Assembly: GCA_012932295.1 (NCBI GenBank)
Contig: JAAONU010000006.1
Location: forward strand, 17,376,904-17,440,903
Length of the DNA stretch: 64,000 nt
Direction of reading: 5' to 3'
From: Cyclina sinensis
Taxonomy: Eukaryota; Mollusca; Bivalvia; Venerida; Veneridae
This document shows, in pieces, positions 39,470-52,600 of this stretch. The notes under the pieces were generated by a model that worked only from the letters and a program-made list of their open reading frames with translations, ran no database searches and was not told the origin of the DNA. Every line of letters starts with the position of its first letter. Position 1 is the first letter of the stretch. Made by a program: the position numbers and the translations under genes.

Positions 39470-40515
39470 CTATCTGTCTAATCATATGTGAAAGAAGAAT
39501 TTGCCTCTACGCTGAACTGTATGAAAATAATAAATCAAAGTCATCCGCAGCTTTACATTTTTAGAGTTTTAATTGGGGCATCGGAAGTACAAAATAATCA
39601 ACGTTTTAAGACAATGAAGAAAACCTGCCGACAGCAAGACATTTACATTTCAAAAATTGAAGTATAATTTTCAAGAGGCTGTCACCGTATTACACACGTT
39701 CAGAATCAATCTGGGATTTACGGGTAGAAAACATGAAGTGAATACTAGTTTATATTTGTGTTATGCCAAATTCATCTTTTATGAAGTCGTTTCGCTTCTA
39801 TCTGTGAAGAAACTTTCACATTCACAGTTTAATAGATGTACCTTAATATAGTTGTAGTCATTTTTAAGGGTCTGTAGTAAAACGGCTTCGAATTACTAGA
39901 TATACAGATGAGATGTTGTGGTGAATCTCGGAATATACCACAGTTTAGAAATAAAATCGAGCTTACAAAATTATCAACCTTCACAAGGTCGGTTTTACGA
40001 AGGATTTTATTTGTTTGATTGATTGCTGAAACCGTAAGAGCTTCAAACCATGGTTGCAGTATAAAAGTGCTTTATTTTACATTGTGTATAAAATGCTGAA
40101 GAAGCAACTTTGCTTTATGCTGCAGTACAAGCAATTCTTTCTTTTAACTCATTTATGCCAAATAGATTATACCAACCTTGTCAGTGGACTAGTCCATTTT
40201 CAATTAAAAGGGTCCGTGGTATAAATTTTAAATGTTCTTCCATTTCGGGTAAAAAAACCTTTATGCAAACATAGCAAACACTGATCAGACGCCGCGTCTG
40301 TTCTGTGTTTGCACTGTTTGCCTATGAACACTTTTGTAGATGCTAGGCATTATGGGTTAATAAGAATAGACCTGTAAAGATGCACGTTTAAGCTGATACA
40401 TATATACTATATTGTTTTGTTGAAGATGTTTTATTTTTATGCATAAGTGAATGTGTGCTATTTTAATTGTTCTTCTTACAGAAGAAAAGTGTTTACATTA
40501 TATTAGGAATTCATT
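39470..40515. other. 3' UTR and intergenic
   Basis: Sequence after the sulfotransferase stop; the first part is probably 3' UTR. No other gene recognised. Confidence 0.4.
39529..39534 (+). terminator. Candidate poly(A) signal of the sulfotransferase gene
   Basis: AATAAA 64 bases after the stop codon. It is the first canonical signal downstream; a second AATAAA lies near 39950. AT-rich DNA makes chance matches common. Confidence 0.35.
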
Positions 40516-40517
40516 TT

Positions 40518-40955
40518 ATGCCCCCGAAGGAAGGCATATAGTTTTTGAACTGTCCGTCCGTCAGCCCGTCCGTCAGTCTGTACGAAAACTTCAACATTGG
40601 CTATAACTTCCTTATTAGTAACTAGTAATTAGTAATAGTGCATTAGTGAGTGGATTTACTTCAAACTTGGAAACAACACGCCTTTGGACAAGACTTTCAC
40701 ATTGACCTATGTTTATTTGACCTTGACCATGGAATGACCTTCTCCTTGAAGATCCAATTGTCCAAAAACTTTAACATTTGCCATAACTTCCTTATTAGTA
40801 AGTGGATATCCATACGTGGACACAAAACCCCTTTGGACAAGGCCATCCCGTTGACCTATGTTTATTTGACCTTGGCCACTGAATGACTGGTCCTCAGGTC
40901 AAAAGTCAAAGCACCACTTCGGGGACATTGTCATCTTACAGTGCCTGTTCTTGTT
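40518..40955 (+). repeat. Tandem-core dispersed element, copy 2
   Basis: Begins ATGCCCCCGAAGGAAGGCAT and ends near CACCACTTCGGGGACATTGT, so the termini hold an inverted CCCCGAAG/CTTCGGGG pair. A TCCGTC/AGCCCG run is followed by about two core units (GCCATAACTTCCTTATTAGT, TTGGACAAG). Same family as 35011-35622. A common bivalve repeat type. Confidence 0.75.
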
Positions 40956-40959
40956 TTCA

Positions 40960-41430
40960 TTACCTTTTGCCATACTTACTTAATATTTTTTCGATTTCTT
41001 ATCGCGATATTTATAGTTAAATGTACATACCGATAATTAGTCAAAGTATAAGTGTTTGTGTATCGCAAAATTACTGGATAACTTTGATATACATAAAATT
41101 GATAAGGCATAAAAAGCAATACAGAAAATATGTACATTTATTATATGATGAAGATTGCAACAGTCGGAAGCTAGACAATTCAGCTTACCATGCAAGTAAA
41201 TATGTTGCGAGAATTAATGTTAATATTAAAAGAGGCTGAGTTTTAGAGTTAATCAAATATACATTACTTGGCAAAAACAATTCTGCTGATACTACTTTTC
41301 ACGAAATGTAACATTGCAGTTTACAAATAAAGAGAAAATTTTATATACGACTGTATAGAATAATCTATTTTCTGGTAGTGAGAGAAATACAAATGTTTTG
41401 CTACAGGTTAACAACGCTTATTCTCAGCTG
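40960..41430. other. Intergenic, no gene recognised
   Basis: AT-rich, with no homologous frame. Confidence 0.4.
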
Positions 41431-41434
41431 GAAA

Positions 41435-41918
41435 AAAAACACGGCTATGTTCAAGCGTATAATGCATTGCTATGTTCAAGTATTTACATGCCATGGTAAT
41501 GTTCAAACATATATAGTGCTTATCTGTGTTCAAGCATGTATTGCTTTGCAATATTTATGCATTTCTTGTCATGGTTATGCTCGAACATATATATTGCTTT
41601 TGCTTTGTTGTGTTCAAGCGTATATTGCATTGCAATGTTCAAGCATTTACATATCATGGTTATGTTCAAGCATATCTATTGTTTTGTTGTGTTCAAGCGT
41701 TTATTGCATAACAATGTTCAAGCATTTACATGTCATAGTGATGTTCGAGCAAATATATTGCTTAGTTGTGTTCAAGCATATATTGCACTGCAATGTTCAA
41801 GCATTTACATATCATGGTTATGTTCAAGCATATGTATTGCTTTGTTGTGTTCAAACATATATTGCACTGCTTTTCTCAAACTTTTCTCAGCCATAACTAT
41901 TTATTGCTATGTTCAAGC
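41435..41918 (+). repeat. About 80-bp tandem repeat, six degenerate copies
   Basis: TGTTCAAGCAT-type words recur every 25-40 bases, with CATGGTTATGTTCAAGCATA landmarks near 41492, 41570, 41655, 41732 and 41812. Overlapping open frames in all three plus frames (41378-41985) reflect the repeat and are not called. Confidence 0.8.
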
Positions 41919-41942
<24 letters not shown>

Positions 41943-41950
<8 letters not shown>

Positions 41951-42079
41951 AAATAAAAACATCACATGGGTTTTTGAATATGTAATTGCCAACCGGTTTC
42001 TTTTATCATCTGATGATAAAAGAAACCGGTTGGCAATTACATATTCAAAAACCCATGTGATGTTTTTATTTTTTCATAT
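41943..42079. repeat. Perfect 137-bp palindrome
   Basis: Arms 41943-42010 and 42012-42079 are exact reverse complements over 68 bases with a one-base centre (T, 42011). The arms include AACCGGTT-flanking sequence and ACATCACATGGG. It is flanked by AT dinucleotide runs at 41919-41946 and 42114-42194. Confidence 0.97.
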
Positions 42080-42109
42080 TTAATTACTTGCCCGGCAAAC
42101 ATTTTTAAA

Positions 42110-42113
<4 letters not shown>

Positions 42114-42194
<81 letters not shown>
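42114..42194. repeat. (AT)n microsatellite, about 40 repeats
   Basis: An uninterrupted AT dinucleotide run of 81 bases beside the palindrome. Confidence 0.98.
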
Positions 42195-42196
<2 letters not shown>

Positions 42197-42199
42197 CAA

Positions 42200-44980
42200 A
42201 TACGTTCACGCTTATAACATGCTAGAAAATGGAGCGAATGAAAAGTGTAAAAGAGACTTACCTTTAACTCTATGTTGTTATTATTTGAATCATGTATATA
42301 AAATATATCGTTACGTATCTGTTAACCTTTGTTCTTGCCTTGAAAATAAAACAGTAATACAATATTACAATAATGGTTTAAAGATTATTCAGTCAGATTC
42401 CATCACGTGTTCAAATTCATTGTAAGTTTCTTTCTTATAATTCTTCATCGCGGGTAAGTGGGATGTACAGAAAACAATGTTCGCTGCAAAGCGAGCAATG
42501 AGTGGGTAGTATTATATCAGGTGTTCTGTTAGGGGTATCGTTAGTTCGTGTCTTTGACTTTCGGGTATGTAAGAGCAAAGGAACAGTCATCATATGATGA
42601 TAGAAGCATGACAACACGATGTGCAGGCGCAATATTAATATTGTAATTTTGCATTGTGATATCATACCATCCCCTTTCAAACTAAGTCTTCATATTTGGT
42701 CCTTGCGTTAGCGTCACTTTGTTTTTCATCTTTTACGACCTTTTTCCGGCTGAATTTATCCCCTAAGAGTACTTTGTGTATTGACGAGAAAAAAACAACA
42801 ACAACAAAAACAGAAGAGAAACATAGATATTGCTTACACACTTTTACGTAATACAACATTTCAATTTATTAACAGACTGATTTTCAAAATTCATAGGTTA
42901 ATGAATTATAATCGAAAGGAGAAGGAAGAAAACACACAAACCCACACACACATGGTTTAAAGGTGAAAACAAAAGTTATAGTAACCAGGTGGATTAACAT
43001 TTTTTCGGCCTTTGTCCGTCTGATTTCATTGACTACCAGTTTACTGTAAAGTGAAAATACGATCGCTGCCTAAATTTCATTGGTGAACAAAAAGAGCATC
43101 AACAGTCCATTGGTCACTTACCACGAAAACAAAAGAACTCTGGGAAACGAGCACTTGGGCTTTCTGGCTCGGAACCTAAATGTAATTTAATAGTTTCATG
43201 AGCATTTTTCAATTGCTCTACATTTTGATATTTGTGAAAGAAGAGAAACAATGGTATATTATTGGCAAAAATGTCATACAGATCTGATTTAACATTTGTA
43301 CAAACAATTTTCAGCGCGCGCATCCTTCCCACCAAATTACATAACAAAGCCAGTAACTTAACTGGTGCAGCTTTACTTCTACTCAAACTGTCAGTGTATA
43401 CTTTCTTAATTTCACGTGTTTTTGTACCACGGCCGCGAATCTTAAAATAATGTTCATACTCTATTACTCATTTTGTGACTCACAAGAAACAATTATGTCT
43501 CCTTAGGTGAATTATCAAAACTTTCTGCTGCCTTGAAAGACCTAAAATTTTGTTGTTACAGATCCTGAAAATCAGAAAAATTTGAAATTAAATCTAAGTA
43601 CTGCAGGTTTTGCTTAGGAGGGACATGAACTTGAACACACCGTCCCTGGGATCCCACCTGGTGTGCCCCTTTCAAAGAGCAATAAAACAAACAAACAAAC
43701 AACAACAACAAAACATGCTGTTAGTAATTATTCTGTTAAGCTAATTTGAATCATTTGGAAGAGATAACTGTAATAATAGGAAATGTGCTCAAGGTCTACA
43801 TGTATTAAATGGTAATTGATTGACTGTTAAGTATTAAGAATTTGTAAAAGCTGCTAAACCATAAATGCGAATAAAGTTTTCAATAGTCTATACCCCGATG
43901 AAAATTCTGGTATAATATTTTAAATGTGCGTGGAAAAAAAATAAAATGGTGGTCTTGTCCTATTAATTTACGGACAAGCCTCGTAAAACAACGTTGTCAT
44001 TTACTGATTTGCAATGTACGATTTCGAAGTGAAACAGGAAATCAGCAATATGATACCTTTACACAGGGGAAGTAATGCAGAATTATTCCTCGATATAGTC
44101 CATAGCGTGCAAGGGTTGCCTCCCTCTGGCAACAACGGGAGCAATCGTAACAAAACGCACTAAACTGTTTCTTTGATTTTGTAAAACAGACTTTTTAGCA
44201 GTCTCTTCCACTGAATTTCAGTGGGGGAAAATCCCTTCAGCAACATATACTTCAAGGACGCCTTTTAAACCATATTTAGATTCTAAAGATTCTAAAAATA
44301 TCTGGAATAAATCCTTGTGAAAATGTATGTAGCTGTAAGCGAAGACCTTAGTTCACGTCCATAAAATTTGTTAAGAAATGTACATGAATAGACATAATTA
44401 CACCTAATTTGAAGCCCCGAAGATTAATGTTGAAGTTTACGTTGATAACATTCCCTCGTAACAAAGTGGGTGGGGTAAATTCGTGCTATATTTATAATCA
44501 TAGTTCGTTTCTTTTCACTTTTGGCTTTTCATTTTTTTGTTTTTGTCAGCAGTCAGTAGGTCTTCATAAAATGAATGATTACATACCAAGAAACAGTTAT
44601 TTTTTATATTCAGTCTTAGAAAAAAACATTGTGTTTCTCTATACCTTATAAACCCAGTAAGTCGGGTGAGGTTTGAAGTGAATATTAGTCATTTCTTGAA
44701 ACCCGCACTTCTTGAAACCCGCACGATAAAAGTGTCTTATATTGTCTATATTTTGTCCTAGGATAGTATATTTCTTAAAAATAACAATTTAATGAGGGCT
44801 GAAAAAATGTTTATTAGTATTCTAATACTTTAAATAAGTTGAAGAGCTGTTTCAGTCACTTCAGTTACTGCACTGAACTTCTTTTTTAACTATGCGCTGT
44901 CTCATTTAACAAGCAAAATTGTGAAAGACATCGTGGAAATATTCTTTATGACTTAAATTAGTGGAATTAAGGCAATTCAC
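42200..44980. other. Intergenic, no gene recognised
   Basis: A 90-codon minus-strand frame at 43114-43386 has no recognised homology. The segment 43620-43710 ends in a CAAA/CAA-rich tail (AATAAAACAAACAAACAAAC), which could be the 3' end of a retroposon. Confidence 0.4.
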
Positions 44981-44989
44981 AGACGGAAT

Positions 44990-45560
44990 ACCGAACTCAT
45001 AGCAAGCTAAGCTTTCGATCTCAGCTAGGATTCGGCTTTTTCGAGTTGGATTTCGACCTGTGGATTCGTTTGGTTGAATACCCAACTCAAAACTAGCTTG
45101 GAATTCGATCTCAGCTGGGTATTCGGCTTTTTCGGGTCGAATTCTCAACTCCCAGATAGCTGGGAATTCGAACCGAGCTGGATATTCGTTTTCTGAATAC
45201 CCCACTTCTAGCTAGCTAGGAATTCGAACTCAGCTTGATATTCGGCTCTTTCGGGTCGTATACCCAACTCCCAGCTGGCTTGGCATTGGAACAGAGCAGA
45301 GTATTGTTCGGTTGAATACCCAACTCCTATCTAGCTAGGAATTTGATCTCAGCTGGGTATTCGGCTCTTTCGGTTCGAATTCTCAACTCCCAGATAGCTG
45401 GGAATTCGAACCGAGCTGGGTATTCGTTTTTTATACCCAACTTCTAGCTAGCTAGGAATTCGATCTCAGCTGAGTATTCGGCTTTTTCGGGTCGAATATC
45501 AAATGCCCAGCTGGCTGGGAATTCAAACTGAGCTTGGTACTGAATATCCAATACCCAATT
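44990..45560 (+). repeat. Tandem repeat of about 120 bases (two 60-base halves)
   Basis: Units alternate GGGAATTCGAACCGAGCTGG and GAATTCGATCTCAGCTGGGT, with TATTCGGCTTTTTCGGGTCG and CCCAACTCCCAGCTAGCTGG. Each half contains partly palindromic blocks (AGCTAGCT, GAATTC). Four to five full units; a 99-codon minus frame within it is a repeat by-product. Confidence 0.8.
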
Positions 45561-48500
45561 TCCAAGCTAACTTCAAACACATAGCCTTTCCACGTTTATA
45601 TTAAGTATCCTACTGCTAAAGAAATTTGTTGTAATATCTTACTTGAGTTCGAACTAAATGTCTTTTGGATTGCAGTTGGGATTCGAATAACCAACTACCA
45701 TCTCCCAACTACCAACCAACTTTGCATTCATAAAGACATTGCAACAGTTTGCTTTTATGCAGAAGTTTATCTTTACTATTAAAAAGTTTCGTTGAACAAA
45801 CCGTGCAAGATTCAGATATTTTGTTCTGTGTTGCTGAAGCACTTATAATATGAGTTCCATATTTTAAATTTCTTTATTTTTCAATTTTACTAACTGCTTC
45901 CTATGAAATCTGGTGGACACCTTTTAGAACCGCCCCTGTCCAAGAAATAAACCTCGCCAGCAATGTTATATACCAGGCACGTTTGAAAATCCTCGCGTCT
46001 TCCTTCGGTACCTCGGTATCTATCTCTTCATTTGTTATCAACTGTGGGACCGTGTTCGGAGAACTGTCAATTTGACAGTTCATTTTCTTTGAATCACACC
46101 TCTCTGAGCCCAGTGCAATCGCACTCTGACAACTTAAATTGCTGTATACATGTATTCCAGTATATCTCTTTATCATTCCAGTCCATGTACAATTCAATTC
46201 CTATCATTATAACATTAATCAGAAACAATGGAATTAGAGTAGAATTACTAGAGACTGAAATCAACATTTTCTGAAATAAGCCATGCCATGCGACAACAAC
46301 CCTGCCTTATATATGCATAATTATTTCTCATAATAACTCTTGCGCGGGGTCCTATCTAAGTACATTTATCAACAGCAATGCAAATTCTGGATAAAAGTAT
46401 AATATAGTCTTTGTTGAACAAAGTTTTTCAAGTGAACAAAATACAATGCACATTCAATTAAGTACAAACTCCACAAGTTTCAGACAATAGCTATTGAATT
46501 TGATGACTGCAAAGAGAAGAGTTTACCGCTGAAATTGCCCCCTAGGACAATATGTCTAAGCACGTGCAAATCATGATGGTCATGGATTTAGGGTAAAAAC
46601 GGTCAAATAAGCAGCCAGTGTAAATAATAGTCTTTTTTCAGTGAAATCGGAATAGTTTAACTTGCGTCTTATATTGCTTTATTAATTTAATGTTAACTTA
46701 AAGATAAAATCCCTAAAATACCATCATGTCTTTGAAGGTAATAAATCATTAATAAGTCACACACCTTCAAACGAGCAGATGTAACTTACAAGTGCTCACA
46801 TCAGTTTTTTTGGGTTTTTTTGGTGTTGCTTTTGTTTGTTGTTATACTGAACTGAAGACATAAATTGGGAATTTCATAAATGGATGCTTTATCAACCAAC
46901 ATCTTGGAGTAAATCTAATCAGTTACTAACTGCGCAATTTATAACCGGTGGAAAGTATTGATCAGCGTGATATAGTCTCAACATTTTTCCTACTTTTTTC
47001 TCTTAATCTTTCTCTAATGGCGGATGCTACCTAGATTCTTAAATGACTGTTTAAATTTTATAGGCTGGTTCACTGGTTGTTAGTAGTCACGTCTGTATGA
47101 CTTCTCGCCAAACGACAAGAGTGAAAACAGACTGGCACAATCTCAGAAACAGATAGATTTTCAGTAACATATAGTTTTACTTTTTTTCATGCCTTAGTGA
47201 CGTTTGCAAAATATTCATATTCATATTTCAGCAGAAGATTTCGAGTCACTTATGCATTATTTTTTCACGGACATACAACTTTACTACTTGTTCGGGAGCT
47301 TCAATTAATAAGGATATTCAAAACGTTATTTTAAGGATTTATAATTATGATAGTTTTGTTATCTGCAGTTATAATTCTTATTACACCTGTTTTAATTTAC
47401 AAACATGCAAAACACAAGTGTGGACAGACAAATTTAATAATGTATGAACATTACCCCTGAAACAGTAACACCAGTCTTCAAAGGTTTTTTTCAGAGCATA
47501 CAGCGGGTTTTTTCGGCAACTAATAATCTATAAATTAATTTTAGATGTTAGCCAGCCACTTCTCAAACTTAAATACGTTGAAATTGTCCGCCATATTTCT
47601 TTCTTTTAATTCTTACCACCCTTTAATGACATTGTAAAATATAAATAAGTTTAGTAAAGTAATTTTCTATTTACCGACTTTTTTAATGTTTTATATTAAA
47701 TTTAAGTAAGTAACTTACCCGCTTAATGTATTCTTGGTATTGTAGTGACGTCAGCACTCTCGTGCGCCCTTAGCGACGGCGGAAACCAACAGTAGCCTTG
47801 GTTTAGAGAGATTTTACATCAGTCTTGTTAAAAAATTATTATTTTTGCCATTACTATTAATGTTTTCTTTTATTTCTAACTAATAACTATAGCATTTATT
47901 ATTAAGCTCAAATAAAGCTCAAATTGCAAAACTTTGATAAAATTGTTATTTGACAGGAATACCAATATCTTGAGCTCGACGAATGTATGCCCCAAGTTCT
48001 GCCGTTTAATACGTTTGTTTATTACTGAATGATAACGAATCTTACTTCATAAAACATTGATCTATTGCATTATAAAATGAATAGTTTCAGATTCTGTGTA
48101 GTTTCATTTTTCAACATGTTTTCGAGGTAAAAAGAGAAATACAATATGTAATAGGTTAAAAGATTTCAAGAAACAATAAAGTTCTTAACATTTACTCTCT
48201 TTCTTGTTGCTATATTATTTTCTTGATAAAACTGTTGTCACATTTTGTTACTTTTCGTCAAACAACGGTCTAAGTTCTACAATTACTTTTTAGAAAAATA
48301 ATTTTTCATTAGCGCTTTTATAATTGTATCATTTCATTTCACTTTATTTTAATCAAGGTATTGTTATAAGTTAGGTGAATTAAATATACATTTTTTTTAA
48401 ACAGTTAAAGTTGCAGTTTATTTCCTAGCCACGGCACCTTTACCAGTAGTCCAACTGAAATAGTCTATTTTAGTCTAATGAAGTCTATCTCTCCATGATT

Positions 48501-49550
48501 CAAGTCCAGCAACCTTAAGGCTCAACCGTGTTGTATAAGCAATTTCGAATCATCGGATTTTCTTACGTCCACTCGTCTTACATAAAGAGACTATCGACCT
48601 TGATCAACATCGAGACATCGCCAGCTTAGCCTCCTAACCTAAAAAAAGTTTTCCTTGTAGGTTTTGAATACACACATATTTGTTCCAGCAATGATATTTC
48701 ATAACCATGTAAAACAGAAAAAGTTATACGTTCGTTTATACGCCTGTGAGTAAAAACTGTTACCTATAGGAACCGAAAGGACCGCTGTACTGGGTCTAAT
48801 AATTAGACCTCCAAATATCCGACTGTTACGTGCATGCGTATAAATTGTACAACTTCGATAAACATCACTGGTGTTTGACATCACTGATTTGAATAACATT
48901 TTTAAACTTGTTCATTTAAGACCTTCCGCCATAGCTAACCCCAGGGGCATTCGAAATTCAATTTCAGTGTTACTCTATCATTTTAAAAATGTTTCTATTT
49001 ATAGATTTCATTATCTGATAACATTATAAAAATATTAAGACAATTTTTCAATAACTGATAGATATAGTGTTTATTATTTGAAAGGAATAGTGTCAGTACG
49101 ATGTGGTGGTTTCAAATTTTAAAACAAAACATGCTTAATAAACTTTTATTCACAAATGTTTTTTCGAATCTATTATGAAGCTTCATGACTTAAGATCTAC
49201 TGTTCTTTAATATGCCTGTGAGTAAGAATTGTGGATCGAAAGGAAGAAAAAGAAAAAGTGAAAGGTAAATTAATTCTTGTAATAGAAAATATTCCTGTAT
49301 TTATTTATTTATTTTTTTTTTTTTGCAATTTAAGTATCTTACATGCAAATTTAAAGCACACATTAGCGGCGTATAAATTTAATCAATTTATTCAATTAAT
49401 CATTCGTTCGTTTTTTTTTGTTTATCTTTCGACCGTTCGATTATTCATGATAATGATGATAATTGTTTTTTCTATATTTACCTTTAAGGAATTTTCTTTT
49501 TTATAAAAATATTTGAGAATTTTGTTTCCCAGATCTAAAATTTTATTATT
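45561..49550. other. Intergenic, upstream of the GT92 gene
   Basis: No gene recognised. A 98-codon minus frame at 45901-46197 has no known motif. The patch near 47740-47800 is CpG-richer and could be regulatory. Confidence 0.4.
47746..47753 (+). promoter_or_regulatory. CRE-like palindrome TGACGTCA upstream of the GT92 gene
   Basis: A perfect cAMP-response-element match in a locally CpG-richer patch (47740-47800), about 1.8 kb upstream of the first GT92 coding exon. A chance 8-mer match is quite possible. Confidence 0.15.
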
Positions 49551-49562
49551 CAGTAAACAGCA

Positions 49563-49631
49563 ATGACCGATAAGCAAGACGATAGTCCGATGCTGTCAAG
49601 CATGAAAGGACCATTGACGCCGAAACAAAGT
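49563..49631 (+). CDS. GT92 coding exon 1 (cytosolic tail)
   Basis: Reads MTDKQDDSPMLSSMKGPL and five more residues, with a GTAAGT donor at 49632. Phase 0 out fits the acceptor at 50175, after which GEASISLRS leads in frame into the membrane anchor. If this exon were not used, translation could start at 50203, directly at the anchor. Confidence 0.6.
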
Positions 49632-52600
49632 GTAAGTCACATCAAATGAAATTTCTCCGTCCTTTTCTTTCTTGTATGTCGATTTCTGTCTTTTAAATAT
49701 ATATCTACATTTATACAACATATATTCCTTCCGCACGTAGACTGCTTCCTGGGTTCATACCTGTACTTAGCGAAAAGTGTGGAATACGAAAGCCACTCCT
49801 CGTGGAATTTAAAACAGCAACACACGGATGGAGAGGCTATTGGTCATGCCTTCGACATGTGTTCCTTCTAGTTATAGAAATATTAGGAATGTTAACACTA
49901 TTTCAGTTGTATCTATGTATATATTTCAGTGTTTATTTTGCACCCGTGTAACATTTTTCCATCCTTATAATGTTTACAAAGTATCTGAAGCATCTTTGTA
50001 TTCAATATGATAGAAATGACTGCTGAATGTGTAGATCTACTAAAGGTAAAATGGCAAAAATGTGAAAGGCAGTTACGTCATAGTATATGAAAAAATAAGA
50101 CTGTTTTATGGTGTAAACAGTGCAGGTCATCTCAGAAGTAATTAGGTTTTTTAGCGTATCATTTTTCACTTTCAGGGGGAAGCAAGCATATCCTTAAGGA
50201 GCATGAAACTAGCTATTGTATTGGCATGTATTTACATGATATTAAACAGTGTGGTCAGCCAATGGCTTTATGAAAGGCTAACATTCAGTCCAACAGTTTC
50301 AACTGTTAACAACGTGTTTGTTGAAGTAAAGCAAAGCAGTGAAGAGGATACAATATTGAATTTAGACACAGATTTGTCTGCAAGGCACGAGTCTTCAAAC
50401 AAACAAACTGAACAGGCTTACATCAAACTTGAACATGAAAGGATATATATCTATTCTGCTATTGTTCAAAATAGGAATTTATTAAAATCTTTATCAAAGA
50501 AGAAAAAGTCATCAAAAGCACGGAAGTCTGCTGTGGTGGTATTAAATGGTTGGCGATATAACAATACAGATCCAAAATTAAAGTGTTGCTACATATTGGA
50601 GAATGACAAAGTTTTGAGCAATTCACATGGAATAAAACAGTATGTGAACAAGATAAACTCTACTTTAAAAGCCGTCCAGTACCACTGTCCATATTTTAAA
50701 CACCGTTCTAAGCTTATAACAGGAGTTGGATTAACCAACCGCAAAGCACAGTGTCCTTCGAAAAAAAGTTATTATCTTAGCCCTGTTATGATTACAGAAA
50801 AGAAGGGGATTTCTATAGGAGTGTGTTCAAAATTAAGCTTTGGATCAATAAAAACAGGACCTCTTGTCGAGTGGTTCGAAGCCATGAGGCTCTTTGGCGT
50901 GGACACGATATTTTCATACAACGCCAATCTTAGTTCTGACGCACAAAAGGTTTTCGACTACTACCGTTCCAAAGGGATACTAGAGTATTTCCCTTTCGAT
51001 TTTCCAGAAAAAGGTAATACCTGTATTTATTTTACACCTACTTATCTTTTACTGCTTATTAACTTTCGAATTATATGGAAAAGATGCAGCTGACTTGTTA
51101 AAGAGAAGTAAATTAAAAAGATTAAAAGGTTTCACTTGGAATAGTGGGAATAAAGACAGTTTCTTTGCAATTGTTTGTACAACGCAAACAACTATTTCCA
51201 AGGAATTAACATACTGTCAGCAGTTTCCTGATAAGAGCAACTATGTTTTCTTACTAGCAAATCAATGATGCATAAACGAGCCCTTTTTTATTTCAAGCTT
51301 ACCTGAAGAAGCTCATGGTGAACTTTTGTTATCGGCCTTGAGAACGTCGTGTGTAAACGATTTGCTTAAAATGCCATTTCCTACGGTGGCACAGAGGTAC
51401 GGTGGCACAGAGGTGACATGCACAACTTTTTTTTTTAATTGCACTTCTCTTTTTTTATCTCGTTCCCACGAGATACTAACTTGAGGGAACGACTTAGTAT
51501 CTCGTGGAAACGAGATATTAAGTCGTTCCCACGACATAGCTTACTCGTTCCCACGAGTTAGTAAGTCGTTCCCTCGACATAACTAACATGCACTGTTCTT
51601 TTTTTATAACACGATTCTATTTTTTATTGCGCTACTCTTTTTTTTTCAAATTCAATACATTTTTTTAAATTGCACTGCTCTTTTTTTTTTTTATCTCGTT
51701 CCCACGACATAGTAACTCGTTCCCACGAGATACTAAGTCGTTCCCTCGAGTTAGTATCTCGTGGGAACGAGATAAAAAAGGCAATGCAATTAAAGAAAGT
51801 GTGCATGTCACCTCTGTGCCACCGTATTTTCCTCCTAAACCACAGATAAATTTACTGTAACTTAACAGGAAGACTCCTTTTATATAACATAACCAAGGTT
51901 GTCCAATGAATTCCATTCAGTCAGAACAGTGAACGCTATGGCAACTAGAAGAATAAAATAAAAATTCTTTGGATCGAAATAAATGATATTATTTACTAAG
52001 GAAAGTACTATATGTAGATAACTTTCATACAAATACAAAATATGTACAGGTATCTTTTAAACACACCCTCCGATAATTTTTTGACAGGCAACATTTACCA
52101 TTTTACAATTATTGATTGTCAAAAGTAAGGCTAACTTTAACATTATTGACAATAACCATGCATTAACAATGTAATATGATGTAAAGACAATTTATGATTT
52201 AACACCAACTATCAATTGTCCGTCCGTGCAAAACGATTGAAATAAATTGAAATTGCTTCGCAGAAATGTTAAAAATATTGAGACAATATGCAGGGCACAT
52301 CCGGCTTGCTGAAATCAAGGTCAAGACCACAATTAGTATTATTTAATTTGTCAAATTTTGTGTCGGTTGTGTATCTCTTGAACCGATTGAAGGAGATTGA
52401 GACCACTAGGCAGAAATGTAAGCAATAGTGAGACAATGTACAGAGGGCGAAATCGGGCTTGTTCTAATCAAAGTCAAGGTCACACTTTGTCTTTCTGATT
52501 AAATGTGTGATATTCCCTGTGTGCCCTGTATCTCTTGAACAGATTGAGGTAACTGAAACTACTTTGTCGAAATGTTAACCATTGTGAGATGATGTGCTGA

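Noticed and set aside
45901..46197. 98-codon minus-strand frame
   Set aside because: No recognisable motif and an overlapping frame on the other strand of similar length.
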